Position numbers and translations under genes: made by a program
Notes under the pieces: model-generated
Told to the model about the DNA's origin: nothing
The model's input: the letters and a program-made list of their open reading frames with translations, nothing else
Database searches by the model: none
Part shown: positions 32,725 to 45,414 of the stretch, in pieces
Numbering within the stretch: position 1 is the stretch's first letter
Layout of the letters: each line of letters begins with the position of its first letter
Origin: Castor canadensis
Taxonomy: Eukaryota; Chordata; Mammalia; Rodentia; Castoridae
Reading direction: 5' to 3'
Length of the DNA: 64,000 nucleotides
Assembly (NCBI RefSeq): GCF_047511655.1
Contig: NC_133401.1
Coordinates: 14,850,001 to 14,914,000 of the forward strand

Positions 32725-32960
32725 TCATCCAGGCACATTTGTGCTTTTATTAACTCCATTTTTAAAATGGGGAAACTGAGGCACATACAGTCTAAGTCAT
32801 AGACTTAGCTCTGAGGAGGCTGAGACAGGAGGAGCATGAGTTTGAGGCCAGCCTGCCTATACAGCAAGACCCTGTATCAACAACAACAATAACAGGAGTA
32901 TATACCACTGAGTGGCTGGGCATGGTGGTTCATGCCTGTAATCCCAGCAGTCAAGAGGCT
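32725..32960. repeat. MIR relic (minus) and B1-like fragments (plus)
   Basis: The antisense MIR core (aatggggaaactgaggcac, to about 32800) is followed by B1-like pieces at 32810-32890 and 32912-32960. Confidence 0.65.
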
Positions 32961-33659
32961 AAAATACCAATCTCTCTCACTGCTCAGAGACCAGAAAATT
33001 TAAGCTCTGATTGATAAACCACAGGGAAGATTAATTAATGATGCAAATGCATCTTAGGGAATAGATCTTCCAAATATGGCCTCCAGAGGGGGGAAATCCC
33101 AAAGTCCTACGGGGGAGGGGAGGGCTGAAAGACACATGGCCGACATTTTGGATTTGCTAGAGCAGCTTCGAAAGCTTCATTGTCATTACTGCCTGAGCCT
33201 CTCAAAGCCTGTGAGCCCTGAGGGCAGGGCGGTCACCCCAGGAGACCAGGAACCAGGAAACCCCACACCCCAATTACTGTAATCAGCCCAGTCCCTCTAT
33301 TTTGCATCCTGTGCAGCAAAGAGGTGGGGGTGTGCCAAATTCCTGCCCCAGGTCACCATGCCAAGACAGCTGGCTCTAATCTGTTGGTGACAGACACCCC
33401 AACCAGCTCATTCCACTCAGGGAAGTTCTAGAACCATCTGCTCTGGTTATTTTTACAAGCAGCCAGTTTTCCTGGGAAACTTGGCTTGTGCAAACCACTA
33501 AATTTCCCTTGCTTATAAAATGGAAATAATTACAGTCCTGTCTTCACAGAGCTGTGTGAGGTTTTGGTGCCTTGTGTATGTCACGTGCACCCAGGGTAGA
33601 ATCCAGTTTGTGAGCCCTGGAGAATACACAACAGCTATGAGAGAAGGTATTTTTATTTT

Positions 33660-33925
33660 TGTCTTTATTTATTTATTTATTTATTTATTTTTTTGCCATG
33701 CTGAGGTTTTGAACTCAGGACTTTGCACTTGTTAGGCAGGAACTCTAGCATTTGAGCCACTCCACCAGTGAGAAAAGGTCAGAAGAACCTCAGATGTGTG
33801 ACACTGTCATCTGTGCCTTTTTTTTTTTCTTTTTCTTTTTCGTTTTTGCGGCCCTGGGACTTGAACTCAAGGCCTCACAGGTGCTGGGCAGGTGCTCTAC
33901 CTCTTGAACCACTCAGCCAGCCCTC
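33660..33925 (-). repeat. (TTTA)n and two antisense ID SINEs
   Basis: A TTTA run (33663-33690), an ID arm (33695-33770), a T-rich run and a second ID arm (33845-33925). Confidence 0.8.
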
Positions 33926-34099
33926 ATCTGCACCTTTATTTACAAATTAACACTTAAGTGAGCTAAAGGTTTTGTAAATGCCACAATGTACTCCTACAAC
34001 AAATAAATAAATAAAGCATCAAAAATTTGAGCGAAAGGTAAAAATTGAGAAAAACATAAATAGGTATATAAAATATCCTAGAGGATAGATATGGTAGAA

Positions 34100-34165
34100 C
34101 TAGATAGATAGATAATAGGTTATTGATAGATTGATAGATGACTGATAGATAGATAGAGTGATAGA
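34100..34165 (+). repeat. (GATA)n-type microsatellite
   Basis: Interrupted TAGA/GATA units, followed by GAGAGA. Confidence 0.85.
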
Positions 34166-34814
34166 GACAGAGGGAGAGAGAAAGATTTGTTTTAAGCCCA
34201 GAACAGCTAAAGCAGTAAGATCAAACAATGTCAAAACATTCGTTCCTTCTGAAGCAGCAAATGGGACTTTGCTTCTGCTGGGGGGGACAGCCACACCAAA
34301 TGAGAAATGCAGATGGAGCAGCCTCTTTGCGGCATCACCCTCTCCTGCTCCATTCCCCTCCCTGACTCAAGCCCATCCTGATTGACAGTGTCCTTTGAAG
34401 ATGTACCTGGGAGCCCTCTGAGTCCTCTTCCAAACTCGTTCTGTGCCTGGGAGCAGAGCCAAGGACTCTAAATTCATGGACACCAAGGTAAATTGTCACT
34501 CCTGCCTGGATCCATGACCTTTACCAGGTGATTTGGTAGGAACATGATTCTGGACTTGATTTCACCCACAGAATGAGGTAGACGGGACAATGTGCCAGTT
34601 TCAAGCTTGGGCTCAGTTGAGACCCCCAGATGTGTGAGCAAAGCACCGGTGAGTCCAGAAAAACCATCCCGCCAAACCCAGCCTGAGTCTCCCACTCACA
34701 AACTCATGAGCAAGATAAGCTACCGAGTGCTGGGGTGGTTTGTTACCCAGCATCATTGGACCTGACCGATACAGAAAACCTGTAGCTCCTCCAGCAGATC
34801 TGCAGCTGCACTGT

Positions 34815-34910
34815 GTAGATTTGAAACCTGTCTCTGCTTTTTGTCAGCTGAGTAGTATACCCTAGCTGTGCCATAAACTCCTCATTGGTAAAATGGAATC
34901 ATAGCAATTC
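34815..34910 (+). repeat. Probable MIR relic
   Basis: cctagctgtgccataaactc ... ttggtaaaatggaatcatag pattern. Confidence 0.5.
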
Positions 34911-35954
34911 TGACCTGACCAATATCAAAATGGAAAAACTCATGTCAAATCCTAGCAAAACAGATCCAGGGGGCTGTGCAAAAGAAGCCTTCACACACAT
35001 ATGCCAGTAAGGAGACTTATCACAAGAAATTCACGCATATATAACTTTGATGAGAAGTGTTACAAAGGCTCACAAACCACAAAAGTTCCAGACAAGTCAC
35101 TTCTGGGAGGATGTCACCCGTCTTCCAGATAAGTACTTCCTGGAGGACAGTTGCCTAGCAACAGCTGTCTCCATCAGAAAGCTCACACCAGCTTCTGCAG
35201 CAAGCCTGTGTGACCAATGGCCTTGGCTCTGAAACAGCTTCCATGTGTCACTATGTCCAGTGGGGTCTCAGGGGATCCCCAAAGGGGATGGGCCTAGATT
35301 CGCAATCCCCACAGAAAAGAATTTCAGGTCAAGACACCAGGCAAGGTAAGAAACAAGAGTTTCATTTAGCAAGCAAACTATGGACATTTTGCCTCATCTT
35401 GTAGGTGAGGTGTGGATGCACAGAAGGGACACATGGCTTTCATGTCAGAGGTGTGTTGCTGGGTGGAGTAGGACAGGCAGGGCTGTTAGACATTCCTTAG
35501 GACAAGTGCTCTCCTTTGTTCCGGGCACCTGGCACATTTCAGTCATTCTCATTGCTTTGGTATTGCCACATTACCAGCTTGGTTTGGAGACATTAAACCT
35601 CGGTCATTTTTTTTTTTAAGCTGGGTCATTGTGTCTTCAACGTCTGACTTTTCTTTTGCAAGCATTTCTGTGATCAAAGGAGTTGTTTTATCCAATGTCC
35701 TTTTCAAGATAAGTTGGGTTTTTTTGTTAACGTATGTTTGCTTCCTTTCCAGGGCACAGTAATCACGTGGGTCACAGGTGTGGCTTTTCTACCTGGTGCC
35801 ACGGCTCGCAAGGGAGCCTAGGATGGCTGTGCACTCCTGGTCTTCATGGTCATTGATACAGAGTTTATTCCTGGTTCTGCCTCTTGATTCCTGGTGTCCC
35901 ATCTTCCCTAATCTACCTCTTGTGGGCTTCATTCTGTCCTTTGAAAGCTTCCCC

Positions 35955-36165
35955 TTAAGCTGGGCACTGGTGGCTCATGCCTGTAATCCTGGCTACTCAG
36001 GAGGCAGAGATCAGGAGGATCGTGGTTCAAAGCCATCTTGGGCAAATAGTTCATGAGACCCTATCTCAAAAAACCCTTCACAAAAAAAGGGCTGGTGGAG
36101 TGTCTAAAGCTGTAGGCCCTGAGTTCAAGCCCCAGTATCACAAAAAAACCAAAACCAAAACCAAA
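35955..36165 (+). repeat. B1/ID heterodimer SINE
   Basis: ggtggctcatgcctgtaatcc ... aaagggctggtggagtgtct ... gttcaagccccagtatcac. This is one of the cleaner examples of the dimer. Confidence 0.9.
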
Positions 36166-36872
36166 CAAACAAAACCTAATTTTGTCATGTCAGCTGGAGT
36201 CAGTGCAGAGGCAGGAGGTGGCATGGGGCTGGCACGGGTGAGGGAGGAAAAGAAGGGTGGAGGCGTGTGGGCAAGGGGGACAGCAGTGGGTGATGTCCGA
36301 GAAGAGGGCACCAATCTGGTTATGAATTAGGATTTACTGCTGTGCTCCTCTGTAGGAAGAGCCCCAGACGGTGCTGGGACGTGGTGGCTGTCCAGCTTTC
36401 CCAGGACTGCAGGCAGGCACTCTAACCCAGGACACACACTGGCTCCCTGTCCCAGGTCCCGGGATGGAAGGGCGCTCCCCACAGGGAGTCTTGACAAGGG
36501 AACATTCACCTTTGTTCCAGCTGAGTCTATACAGATGGAATTTCCACATGAGACTGAGTGCAAGAACAGGATGAAAAAGAAATGCAGCCAGCCACCATCT
36601 CCCCTTCCAATGTCCTAATAAATCTTTGTCTTCTCCAAAAATAGAAAAGAAATGCAGAGTGGGGAGCAAGGGACACACAGCATTTTTAGAAAGTGGCTAT
36701 TTTTAGATAGAGGATTGAGCAACCAATTCACATGGTTCTGAATTTTTATACTTGGTAGGTTAAAGAAGATGAGTTTATACAAACAGACTGAGAAAACAGA
36801 CAAGTTATCTCAGTGCAAAAGAATTCCCAAAAAGGCCCATGATAATTCCACCAGAGAAAAAAACAAAAGAGA

Positions 36873-37195
36873 AAGCCAGGCATGGTGGAACACACCTGTA
36901 ATCCCAGCACTCAGAAGGTAAATGCAGGAGGATCTCGAGTTGGAGGCCAGCCTGGACTACATAGCGAGACTGTCTTAAGAAAAAAGAAAAAAAAAAAAAG
37001 CTGGGTGCCAATGTTTCACGCCTGTAATCCGAGCCACCCAGGAGGCAGAGATCAGGAGGATCTGGTTGAAAGCCAGCCCAGGAAAATAGTTTGCGAGACC
37101 CTATCTCAAAAAAAAAAAAAAAAAAATAGGGCTTGTGGAATGACTCAAGGTGAAGGCCCTGAGTTCAAACCTCAGCACCACAAAAAAAGCAACAA
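36873..37195 (+). repeat. B1-like SINE followed by B1/ID heterodimer
   Basis: A monomer (36873-36998, poly-A tail) abuts a dimer (37000-37195) in the same orientation. Confidence 0.85.
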
Positions 37196-37279
37196 AAATA
37201 GCAAAACAAAAAGTAAGTGTGGGCTTAAGAAAAATACGAAATTCTAGAAAAAGGTTACTTAAACAATGGAGGAAAGTGG

Positions 37280-37360
37280 CTTAGACTTTGGCTCTGTCAA
37301 CCTGGATTCAAATCCCTTTTGAACTCACCCACTGTGGGCTTTAGGCAGGTTGCTTCTGAC
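37280..37360 (+). repeat. Probable MIR relic
   Basis: cctggattcaaatcccttttg ... gggctttaggcaggttgct. Confidence 0.5.
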
Positions 37361-37521
37361 CAAAAGGAGGTAGCCATGTGATTCTGACAAGACACCAAAG
37401 GTTTGTATCCCTATATACATGAATGTTTTCACGCTGGTTTTCCAGAAATAGGTATTTCTATTCTATATCCCTATCCCAAATTCCCCAAATATAAGACATA
37501 ATCATATTTAAAGATGACTTG

Positions 37522-37650
37522 CAGCTGAGCATGGTGGTTTACACCTGTAATCCCAGCACTTGGGATACTGAGGCAGGAGGATCGTGAGCTCCAGGCCAAT
37601 CTGGGTAACATACCAAGATCTTGTATCAAGCACAACAAAACAATTCTCTT
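37522..37650 (+). repeat. B1-like SINE
   Basis: gagcatggtggtttacacct ... ggatcgtgagctccaggcca. Confidence 0.85.
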
Positions 37651-39011
37651 CTTACATTATGCCCAAAAAATTAAAATAAAGAGACTTATTTTTTAAAATA
37701 ATAATATAAAGATTGACAACTCTGAACTTTATTTTATCAACCTTCAAACTCATTCACAGCCCTGCCCACCTTGACCCTGACCTCATTCCTCCTTGATATT
37801 GCTCTAGCAACTATCTTGAATTTCATTCATTCCCTCTATTAGGGACATTCCATGACTCTCGACTCTGAGGTACTACGTGAGCAAAACAGCCCCACTGCTA
37901 CCCAGAACACTCCCTAACACAACAGGCATTTGTGAACAGCTTTTAACTTGAATAAAAATGGTGGTTGTTTTAAAGTCCCTGCTGATCAAGTAAAAACTTA
38001 ACAACCTAAAAAAGCAAAACCAAAAAAAAAAAAATCTAATTTTAAAAAGAAAGGAAAACAAAACAAAACAAAACAAAGATAATGACCTGAATGTCTGACC
38101 CTCCAATTTTGTCACTGAAACTTGCTGGTTCACGAGCTCCAGACTGGGTCACAGGACAAAGTCCCAGGGCTAACATTCTTCCCCAGATGAGCTCCGACCT
38201 CTCTCCCCCAACCTCTTCTCCCACCCACAGATGTACCCCTGCACTCCCATTGTCCTTTAAGGCTTGTCCTCCTCCCAGAAGACATTTGCCACTGTCTCTG
38301 GGGCAGGGTTTAGCCCCGTGTTGGACCTACTAGCTGAGCAGGGCTAATATTTTAGCCATGTGTGCATAAAGTCAGATGCAAATGCTCAGCTGACGGAGCT
38401 CCTCCGGCCACCAGAGGGCGCTGTCAAAACTCCAACAGGACTTCCTGCTGCAAACCCCACAGTGACTCCCAGTAGCTCTTACAAAGATGCTCACAGAGTT
38501 CGAATCCTGGGGCAGGGTGGCTTGTTCATGGAAATTCAGAGCCAGCGCAAAACCGCTCCAGGCCTCTGTCTCTGCACAGGATTGTCAGGAGGATGAAATA
38601 GCTGTCCCAAACTTCCAAACAGGAAGTTCTCAGTGACTGTGAGTGGCTGTGACACTCAGGTCTCTGCAGCAAGCAACCAGCAAACTCACACCGAGTAACT
38701 GGGGATAGTTTAACAGAGTGTTTGCAAAGGTGGAGGCAGCAGGAAGGGCAGACACAAAGATTGGAAGAGCTGGAAGGATGGGAGCTTTTACCACCCCAGG
38801 CCCAAAGGGTGGCCATTACCAGGACCTAGGTGTGTGTGAAAGGGACACTCTGGAAGTAGCTGTGGCCTTTTGTGCACACAGCCAGCCCCAGGCCACCCCC
38901 ATCAGGGAGAGAGCTGGGGAGAAGAATGTCCGGCCCTCCACTTCCCACCAGGGCTCCTCATTGGTCAGACAGACAGGAAGCCAGCGGTCAGGAAAGCCCA
39001 TTGTAGATCAG

Positions 39012-39123
39012 CCACTGGTGTCTGCCTGTAATCCCAGCACTCAGGAGGCTGAGGCAGGAGGATCACAAGTTTGAAGGCTGCCCTGGCTACATAACAAGAC
39101 TTAGTCTCAAAAAAAAAAAAAAG
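39012..39123 (+). repeat. B1-like SINE
   Basis: gtctgcctgtaatcccagca ... ctacataacaagacttagtc, then poly-A. Confidence 0.85.
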
Positions 39124-39944
39124 TTTGGGAAATTTTAAAAATAAATGGTGAGGATAGTGAGTCAGCCAAGACATTTGGACCAATTGGTGAGAGGAGCCAA
39201 GAGAAAAAATTTTTTCTCTGGGACTTTCCAAAGAAACCACAGTCACCTCCCTGCACTGTGGAGCTGAGGTCCAGGACTGGATTAAAGGACAGAGATGGGA
39301 GAGGAAAAAGCAGCGCCCTCACTTCTCAAAAGTCCTGTGATGAGCAGAGCTGTTTAATATCTAAACTCATTTATTATTCACTCAACAAACACTTACTGAA
39401 ATCCTTCTCTGTCATGATGACAACACTGCCCCAGCCCTGCCCTGTGGGGACTCAAAGTCCAGGAGCAGAGACAGGTTCATTCCTCAGAGGCGACACCTGC
39501 CCCGGGCTGGTGTTCCGGGAAGGCCACCTGGTGGAGGAGGTTACTGCTTCAGGTCTTGAAGGAGTGAGTGTCACTGGCGGGGAGGGGAAAACAGGAGGGA
39601 CAGCACGTAAGTCACATAGGCTGGGAAGTGAAGCCTTAGCCAAAGGCCGGCACACTGGATGTGGACGCAAACAAGGGGAGGGAGGCAAGAGGTTCCTGAT
39701 AAGCCTGCAGCAGTGGCGGGCAGGACGGGCAGGTGCTGGGTGACCTTATCCCGAGAGCCTTAGGGAGTCACACGGGGACAGCGGGCACTGGAGCACTTGA
39801 CCAGATTTGCAAATGATCCAACTGCAGAGCGAGAGAAAGGAATGGGGGTGCATCGGTCAGCACAGGCTAAGTTTCGCTGCTGTGACAAACAGCTCCAGGC
39901 TTCAGTGCCCTAAAACAACAAAGCTTTATTCCTTACCGTGGTCT

Positions 39945-40035
39945 CCAGGGACTGGACTTGTGGCACTCGGGATGGAACCCAGAGCTTGCACCTGTGAGGC
40001 GAGCGCTCTGCCCCTGAGGTACAGCCCCGCCGAGG
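39945..40035 (-). repeat. ID SINE, antisense
   Basis: gggatggaacccagagcttg ... ctctgcccctgaggtacag, a tRNA-Ala-like ID body. Confidence 0.8.
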
Positions 40036-40309
40036 TCCCTGGTCAACCAAAGCCCTGCTGCTTGGACGGGCAGAGGACATGGGGCATCACACACATTAGC
40101 TCTAAAATACTTGTCACCTCTGCTCCTCCTCCATTGGTCACGGCTGGTCACAGAGTCATGCATTTCCTTAAGGCATGGGAAACGGTGACCCTGCCTGTAT
40201 CGAAAATGCAGGACAGGCTATTGGTGACAGGAGTGTGGCCATGAATGTGGAAGCAAGGAGCAAGCAACAGGGCTCAGGTGGTAGGAAAAGAAAAAAAAAA
40301 ACAGATTTT

Positions 40310-40425
40310 TTTTGTCTGTTTCTTTTCCGACTATGTATCCCAGACTGGCCTCAAACTCATGATCTCCCCGCCTCAGCCTTCCACGTGCTGGGATTACAGG
40401 TGTGTGTCACCATGCCTGGCTTGGA
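40310..40425 (-). repeat. B1-like SINE, antisense
   Basis: cagactggcctcaaactcatg ... gtgctgggattacagg. Confidence 0.85.
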
Positions 40426-40524
40426 CATGAACGGACGTGAGGAAAAACACTCAGGAATCATGCAGAATTCCCTTCAGAGAATTGGTGCGGATATGCAACG
40501 CACATTCACGGCTTGACATGTCTT

Positions 40525-40630
40525 CCCGACATCCCTCTGAGGAAGAGCCTAGTACTGCTTCCACTTTACAGAAGAGGAAACTGAGGCACAGACAGATGCC
40601 AGGGCTTACCCAAAGCCACAGACTCTTGGA
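40525..40630 (-). repeat. MIR relic
   Basis: Antisense core: agaggaaactgaggcacag ... cccaaagccacag. Confidence 0.75.
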
Positions 40631-40694
40631 GGAGCAGGGATTGTACCTGGGCGATCAGCTCCCGGGGGAGACGAGAGACAGGGCTGGCGTCAGT

Positions 40695-40965
40695 CACCTT
40701 TCCCTCTTGGTGACAAAGTACCTGAGCGATGAAGAGGGGGAGGGCCTACTGTGCCTCGTGGTTTGAGGCTTGGGTCACTTGGCTCCATTGATCCTGGGTC
40801 GGTGGTGAGGCTGCAAGTCACGCGGGGGAGAGGGGTCACATCATGGCCGACAGGAGGCAGAGAGCAAGAGAAAGAGCAGGGGCTGGGGACGCCCTGAGGG
40901 ACCCAGTGCCTTCCCCTGGTCCCCACACCCGAAAATCCCGACTCCCTCCAGATCATGACGCATCG
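40695..40965 (+). repeat. LTR-like relic
   Basis: Same family of start as 31660 (ttggtgacaaagtacctgag). The family is not identified. Confidence 0.35.
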
Positions 40966-41134
40966 ATGGACTCATCCGTGACTGAGGTCAGAGGTCTGAG
41001 TTTTGGGGCTCACATCATCCGTACGGGATCCTACGTGGACTTGGCCAGCAAGAGCCTTTGGGGGTCCACTTCCACCCCCCACCAGAGGTCTCGGTGGAAA
41101 GAGAATGTTCTTATTATTTTCTTTCTCTTTTTTG

Positions 41135-41330
41135 TTTTTTTTGCGGTACTGGGGTTTTGAACTCAGGGCCTACACCTTGAGCCACTCCACCAGCCCTTTT
41201 TTGTGAAGGGTTTTTTTGAGATAGGGTCTCCTGAACTATTTGCCTGGGGCTGGCTTTGATCCACCATCCTCCTGATCTCTGCCTCCTGAGTAGCTGGGAT
41301 TACAGGTGTGAGCCACCGGTGTCCAGTTTA
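41135..41330 (-). repeat. B1/ID heterodimer SINE
   Basis: ctggggttttgaactcaggg ... agatagggtctcctgaact ... gctgggattacaggtgtgag. Confidence 0.9.
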
Positions 41331-41399
41331 TTCTTGATTTTTGAGACTACAGAAGGGAATTCCACAGTAGCTTCCATGAGATGGGGACAAAGCTTGCCT

Positions 41400-41575
41400 T
41401 CTTAGCCAGGCACCAGAGCTCACACCCGTAAGCCCAGCTACTTGAGAGGCTGAGATTGGAAGGATCACAGTTGGAGGCCAGACAGGGCAAATAATTCAGG
41501 AGACCCCATCTCAAAACAACCAGAGCGAAATGGACCGTGTGTGGCTCAAGCGGTACAGCGCCTGCTTTGTGAGCT
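41400..41575 (+). repeat. B1/ID heterodimer SINE, truncated
   Basis: agagctcacacccgtaagcc then gtgtggctcaagcggtacag. The B box is lost. Confidence 0.75.
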
Positions 41576-41889
41576 CAGAGAACGGTGGCCTCAGACACTG
41601 GCTGAGGCAGAAAATTGAAGTGAGCCCCAGGTGTCATCCCAGACCAGGAGGGGAGGGGACAGGAGGCCCCTCTGACAGCACCTGAGTCCCGCGGCAAGGG
41701 ACCCCACCTTTCCAAATGGGGAACTGAGTCCACAGAAGACGCGTGACAGGTCCAAGCCCACACAGGAAGGATGGGAAGCCGCCCCCCAGCCCCTCCACGC
41801 GCCAGCCTCACTTCCGGAGGAGACGGATGCTTGACGCCGCAGGCCGCGTGCAATCCTGCCCCAGAGTTTTGAGGTTGTCATTATTTGTA

Positions 41890-42255
41890 TTTTTGGTTTT
41901 TTGGTGGGACTGGGATTTGAACTCAGGGTCTCACGCTTGCAAAACAGGCGCTCCACCGCTTCAGCCACTTCTGCATCTTACCTTTTAAGGCAGCGTATCT
42001 TCAAGATCATCTCAGATTAACATGAAATATGCCTTGGTTCTTACTTTTTTATTTGCAAAACTGGAACTTGAACCTAGGGCCTTATGCAGGCGAGGCAAGC
42101 ATTCTACCACTGAGCTGCACCACCAGGCCCTTTTTCATCTTTTATTTTGAGACAGAGTCTTGCTAAGTAACCCAGGCTGGCCTTGTATTTGTGATTCTCC
42201 TGCCTCCGCCTCCCAGCTAGCTGGGATTACAGGTGTGCCCCATCATACCCAGTCA
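41890..42255 (-). repeat. Antisense ID arm, then antisense ID plus B1-like SINE
   Basis: ID arm at 41895-41975. A second ID body (42056-42130, ctaccactgagctgcaccac) is joined to a B1-like unit (42145-42255). Confidence 0.8.
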
Positions 42256-42454
42256 TCTTGTTTTTATTTACCTTATTCCTAGGTTCTTTGGGAGGGGTAT
42301 GTTTTGGTTTTGTTTTGCTACTTAGACATTGAAATAATTTTTGTAACTATTAACAGTTACAAAATTAATAATATCCTTGAGCAGAACTCACCCCAGCCTT
42401 ATGAGTCAGTCAATGCCGGTAAGGCAAATCTCCGGGAGACAAATGGGCGTGCGG

Positions 42455-42625
42455 CCGGGCTGAGTGGCGCACGGCTGTAATCCTGGCTACTCCAGAGACA
42501 GAGGTTAAGAAAGTGAGAGAGAGCCCACTTAAAAAAAAAAAAAAAGGAGGACTCGGGGAGAGGCTCAAGAGGCAGCGCGCCTGCCTCGCAAGCACGAGGT
42601 CCGGAGTTCAAACTCAGAGTCGCCC
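42455..42625 (+). repeat. B1/ID heterodimer SINE
   Basis: gagtggcgcacggctgtaatcc ... ggagaggctcaagaggcag ... gagttcaaactcagagtc. It retains many CpGs, so may be a relatively young copy. Confidence 0.8.
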
Positions 42626-43099
42626 AAGGGAGCAATCGGCGCATTTGTCATTTTGAGTGACATTTCCGAACCGCACTCACGTCCCCACACCTGCTCTGCA
42701 GCTGCTGGTGACTCACCCAGCAGAAGGGCCTTTTGCTCTCTGCGGGTTTTTAACGTTTTGGGGGAAAGGCATTTACGTCGTCTCGTGTAATTAGAATTAA
42801 ATACGCCCTCCATTAAAAACGGGAAGAAGAAGAAGAGAAACCAGCAAGGCGGGTTTTCACAGATCCACCCTGTCCCTTGTCACACCCGCCTGTCCCCAGC
42901 AATCCCTGCCCGAAGGTGACCTGTTTCTCACAGCCCAGCGTGGGGACAAGGGAGAACCCCATGTGGCTTTCAGGCTTTGACTCCCCCTCTCCCGCTCTTT
43001 CTCCTTCCTCGGCTTCTGTTTTGCCGAGCGACATCATGAAGACGGGTTCAAGTTATGTCCTGTCTAATATCTGCAGTCAAACACTGGCTCTGTGTGTGT

Positions 43100-43270
43100 G
43101 TGGTACTGGGACTTGAACTCACAGCCTTCGCCTTGAGCCACTCCACCAGCCCCATTTTTGTGATGAGTTTTTTTGAGACAGGATCTCGAGAACTATTTGC
43201 CCAGGGCTGGCCTTGATCCACAATCCTCCTGAGTGACTGGGATTACAGGTGTGAGCCACCATACCTGGCT
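43100..43270 (-). repeat. B1/ID heterodimer SINE
   Basis: tactgggacttgaactcac ... gacaggatctcgagaac ... gactgggattacaggtgtg. Confidence 0.85.
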
Positions 43271-43709
43271 GAACCTGGCATTTTTAACATCAAGCATGGA
43301 TAAACGCTTAGGAGCAGAATCCAGAAGAACCAAACAATAGTCTGTTTTATTTTTAACACATTAAGCTTTTTTGTCTTCCCGTCCTGCACAAAACAGGTGG
43401 GTGGAATTGAGTTCCAGAATAGGGTGTCAGAGTGCACATGGGGTAAGAAGGATGCACGCCTCACAGACTAGGAGTGTGGGCAGTGAAAGCCACCAGAGAT
43501 CAGTCACTTTCGGGAGCATCCATCAAATAAATAAATCCAGTCCTCCCTCCCTTCCCACGAGTTCTGCATCTGAGAATGTGACCAAAATTGGATGGAAAAA
43601 CGCACTGTACTGAATGCGAATAGACTTTTCCAGGTTATTATTTCCTAAACAACATAGCATAGCAAGTATTTTTGTAGCACTAGGTATGCTAAGTAGTCTA
43701 GAGATGCAG

Positions 43710-43910
43710 TCAGGTGTGGTGGTGCACACCTGTAATCCCAGCTACTCAGGAGGTGGAGATAAGAGAATCTCTGTCCGAGGCCAGCCAGGGCAAAGTTAGC
43801 TCAAGATCTTATCTGAAAAAGAAACTAAAATAAAAGGCTGGTGGCTCAAGCAGTAGAGCACCTGCCTAGCCATCCCAAGGCCCTGAGTTCAAACCCCACT
43901 ACTGAGGAAA
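43710..43910 (+). repeat. B1/ID heterodimer SINE
   Basis: caggtgtggtggtgcacacc ... ggtggctcaagcagtagagc ... gttcaaaccccactac. Confidence 0.9.
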
Positions 43911-44044
43911 AAAAGATAATATCAACTATGGTTTACAAGGTGTTAGTATGACGCAGGAAAATAAGTCCCAAGACAGAGGGTAAAGAAACGAACCGCAAAA
44001 AAACCACAGGTGGCAATTCACTAGACTGACTTCTTTTTTCTTTT

Positions 44045-44132
44045 TTGGAAGCACTGGGGTTTGAACTCAGGGTCTCACACTTGCTAGGAGGACACTACCA
44101 CTTGAGCCACTCCAAAGGCCCTGTTCTGTGTG

Positions 44133-44164
<32 letters not shown>

Positions 44165-44280
44165 TTTGAGGTAGGGTCTCTTGAACTATTTGCCCAGAGC
44201 TGGCCTTGATCCTCAATCCTCCTGATCTCTGCTTCCTGAGTAGCTGGGATTACAGGCGTGAGCCACTAGTACCTGGGTTA
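44045..44280 (-). repeat. B1/ID heterodimer SINE
   Basis: cactggggtttgaactcagg ... gaggtagggtctcttgaac ... gattacaggcgtgagcc. Confidence 0.9.
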
Positions 44281-44289
44281 GACTGATTT

Positions 44290-44745
44290 TTTTTTTCAGT
44301 ACTGGGGTTTGAACTCAGGGCCCACACCTTGGACCATTCTGCCAGCCCTTTTTGTGATTTTTTTTTCAAGATAGGGTCTCAGCCAGGAACTAGAGAAAAG
44401 TTTAGATCAAAAAGAATTAACCTAGAAGGTAACACACATGCACAGGAAATTAATGTGAGTCAACTCCCTGTATAGCTATCCTTATCTCAACCAGCAAAAA
44501 CCCTTGTTCCTTCCTATTATTGCTTATACTCTCTCTTCAACAAAATTAGAAATAAGGGCAAAATAGTTTCTGCCGGGTATTGAGGGGGTCGGGGGGAGAG
44601 GGAGGGGGTGGAGTGGGTGGTAAGGGAGGGGGTGGGGGCAGGGGGGAGAAATGACCCAAGCCTTGTATGAATAATAAAACAATAAAAAAACAGGTAGGGT
44701 CTCAGGAACTATTTGCCCTGGGGTTGGCTTTGAACTGCAATCCTT
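44290..44745 (-). repeat. B1/ID heterodimer SINE split by L1 fragment
   Basis: The ID arm and start of the B1-like arm (44290-44382) resume at 44695-44745 after an L1 insertion. Confidence 0.85.
44383..44694 (+). mobile_element. L1 3'-end insertion (3' UTR only)
   Basis: Close copy of the 3' UTR at about 15145-15460: same start context (ggaactagagaaaagtttag), the same G-rich polypurine stretch and an AATAATAAAACAATAAA tail. The 11-bp repeat TAGGGTCTCAG (44372-44382 and 44695-44705) flanks it as a target duplication within a SINE. Confidence 0.88.
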
Positions 44746-44789
44746 GTTTTGTCTTTGCCCAGTCTCTTCACACGCACATCAGCCTGAGA

Positions 44790-45085
44790 AGAGCTGCATC
44801 ACGCCCTAGGCACGGCTCGAAGCACTTCACAGACACCTTCGTCCTCACACAATCTCACGAGGCTGATCCTACTCATTCCCGTCTCAAAGTGGACAAAACC
44901 AACACCTGGAAAGGTTTAGCAATATGCCCAAGGTCGCGCAGCTAGGAAAAGGTGGGGCTGGCTCAGGACCTGATCGCATAGCACCATGCAAAAGGAAGAA
45001 GACTATTATTCCCCCATTTAACAGATCAGGAAACTGAGGCTCAGGAAAAACACACGGCCAGCCCATGGGCACGCAGATGTTGAAA
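44790..45085 (-). repeat. Two MIR relics, antisense
   Basis: caatatgcccaaggtcgcgc (first) and gatcaggaaactgaggctcag (second) are antisense MIR cores. Confidence 0.75.
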
Positions 45086-45089
45086 AGCA

Positions 45090-45200
45090 CAGAGTAGCCG
45101 GGCATGGTGGTGCATGCCTGTAACCCCAGCGCTCAGGAGGTGGAGGCAGGAGGAAGCTGAGCAGGAGGCCAGCACAGTGGGACTCTGTCTCAAAAACAAA
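45090..45200 (+). repeat. B1-like SINE with purine-rich tail
   Basis: gccgggcatggtggtgcatg ... gggactctgtctcaaaaac, followed by GGGA repeats to about 45240. Confidence 0.85.
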
Positions 45201-45414
45201 GGAAGGGAAGGAGGGAGGGAGATGGAGGGAGGGAGGGAGGATTCTCAGCAGGAACCTGGGGACCTTATGCCACATGACATAAGCCAGGCACAGAGGGACC
45301 AGCGTCGTGTGATCGCTGTCATGCGTGGATTCAAAAGGCCGGTCTTGTTGAACTAGAGGGGACAGCGTGGTGCCAGGCGCTAGCACGGCCAGCCTGGGCT
45401 AGGGACCTGTGGGA

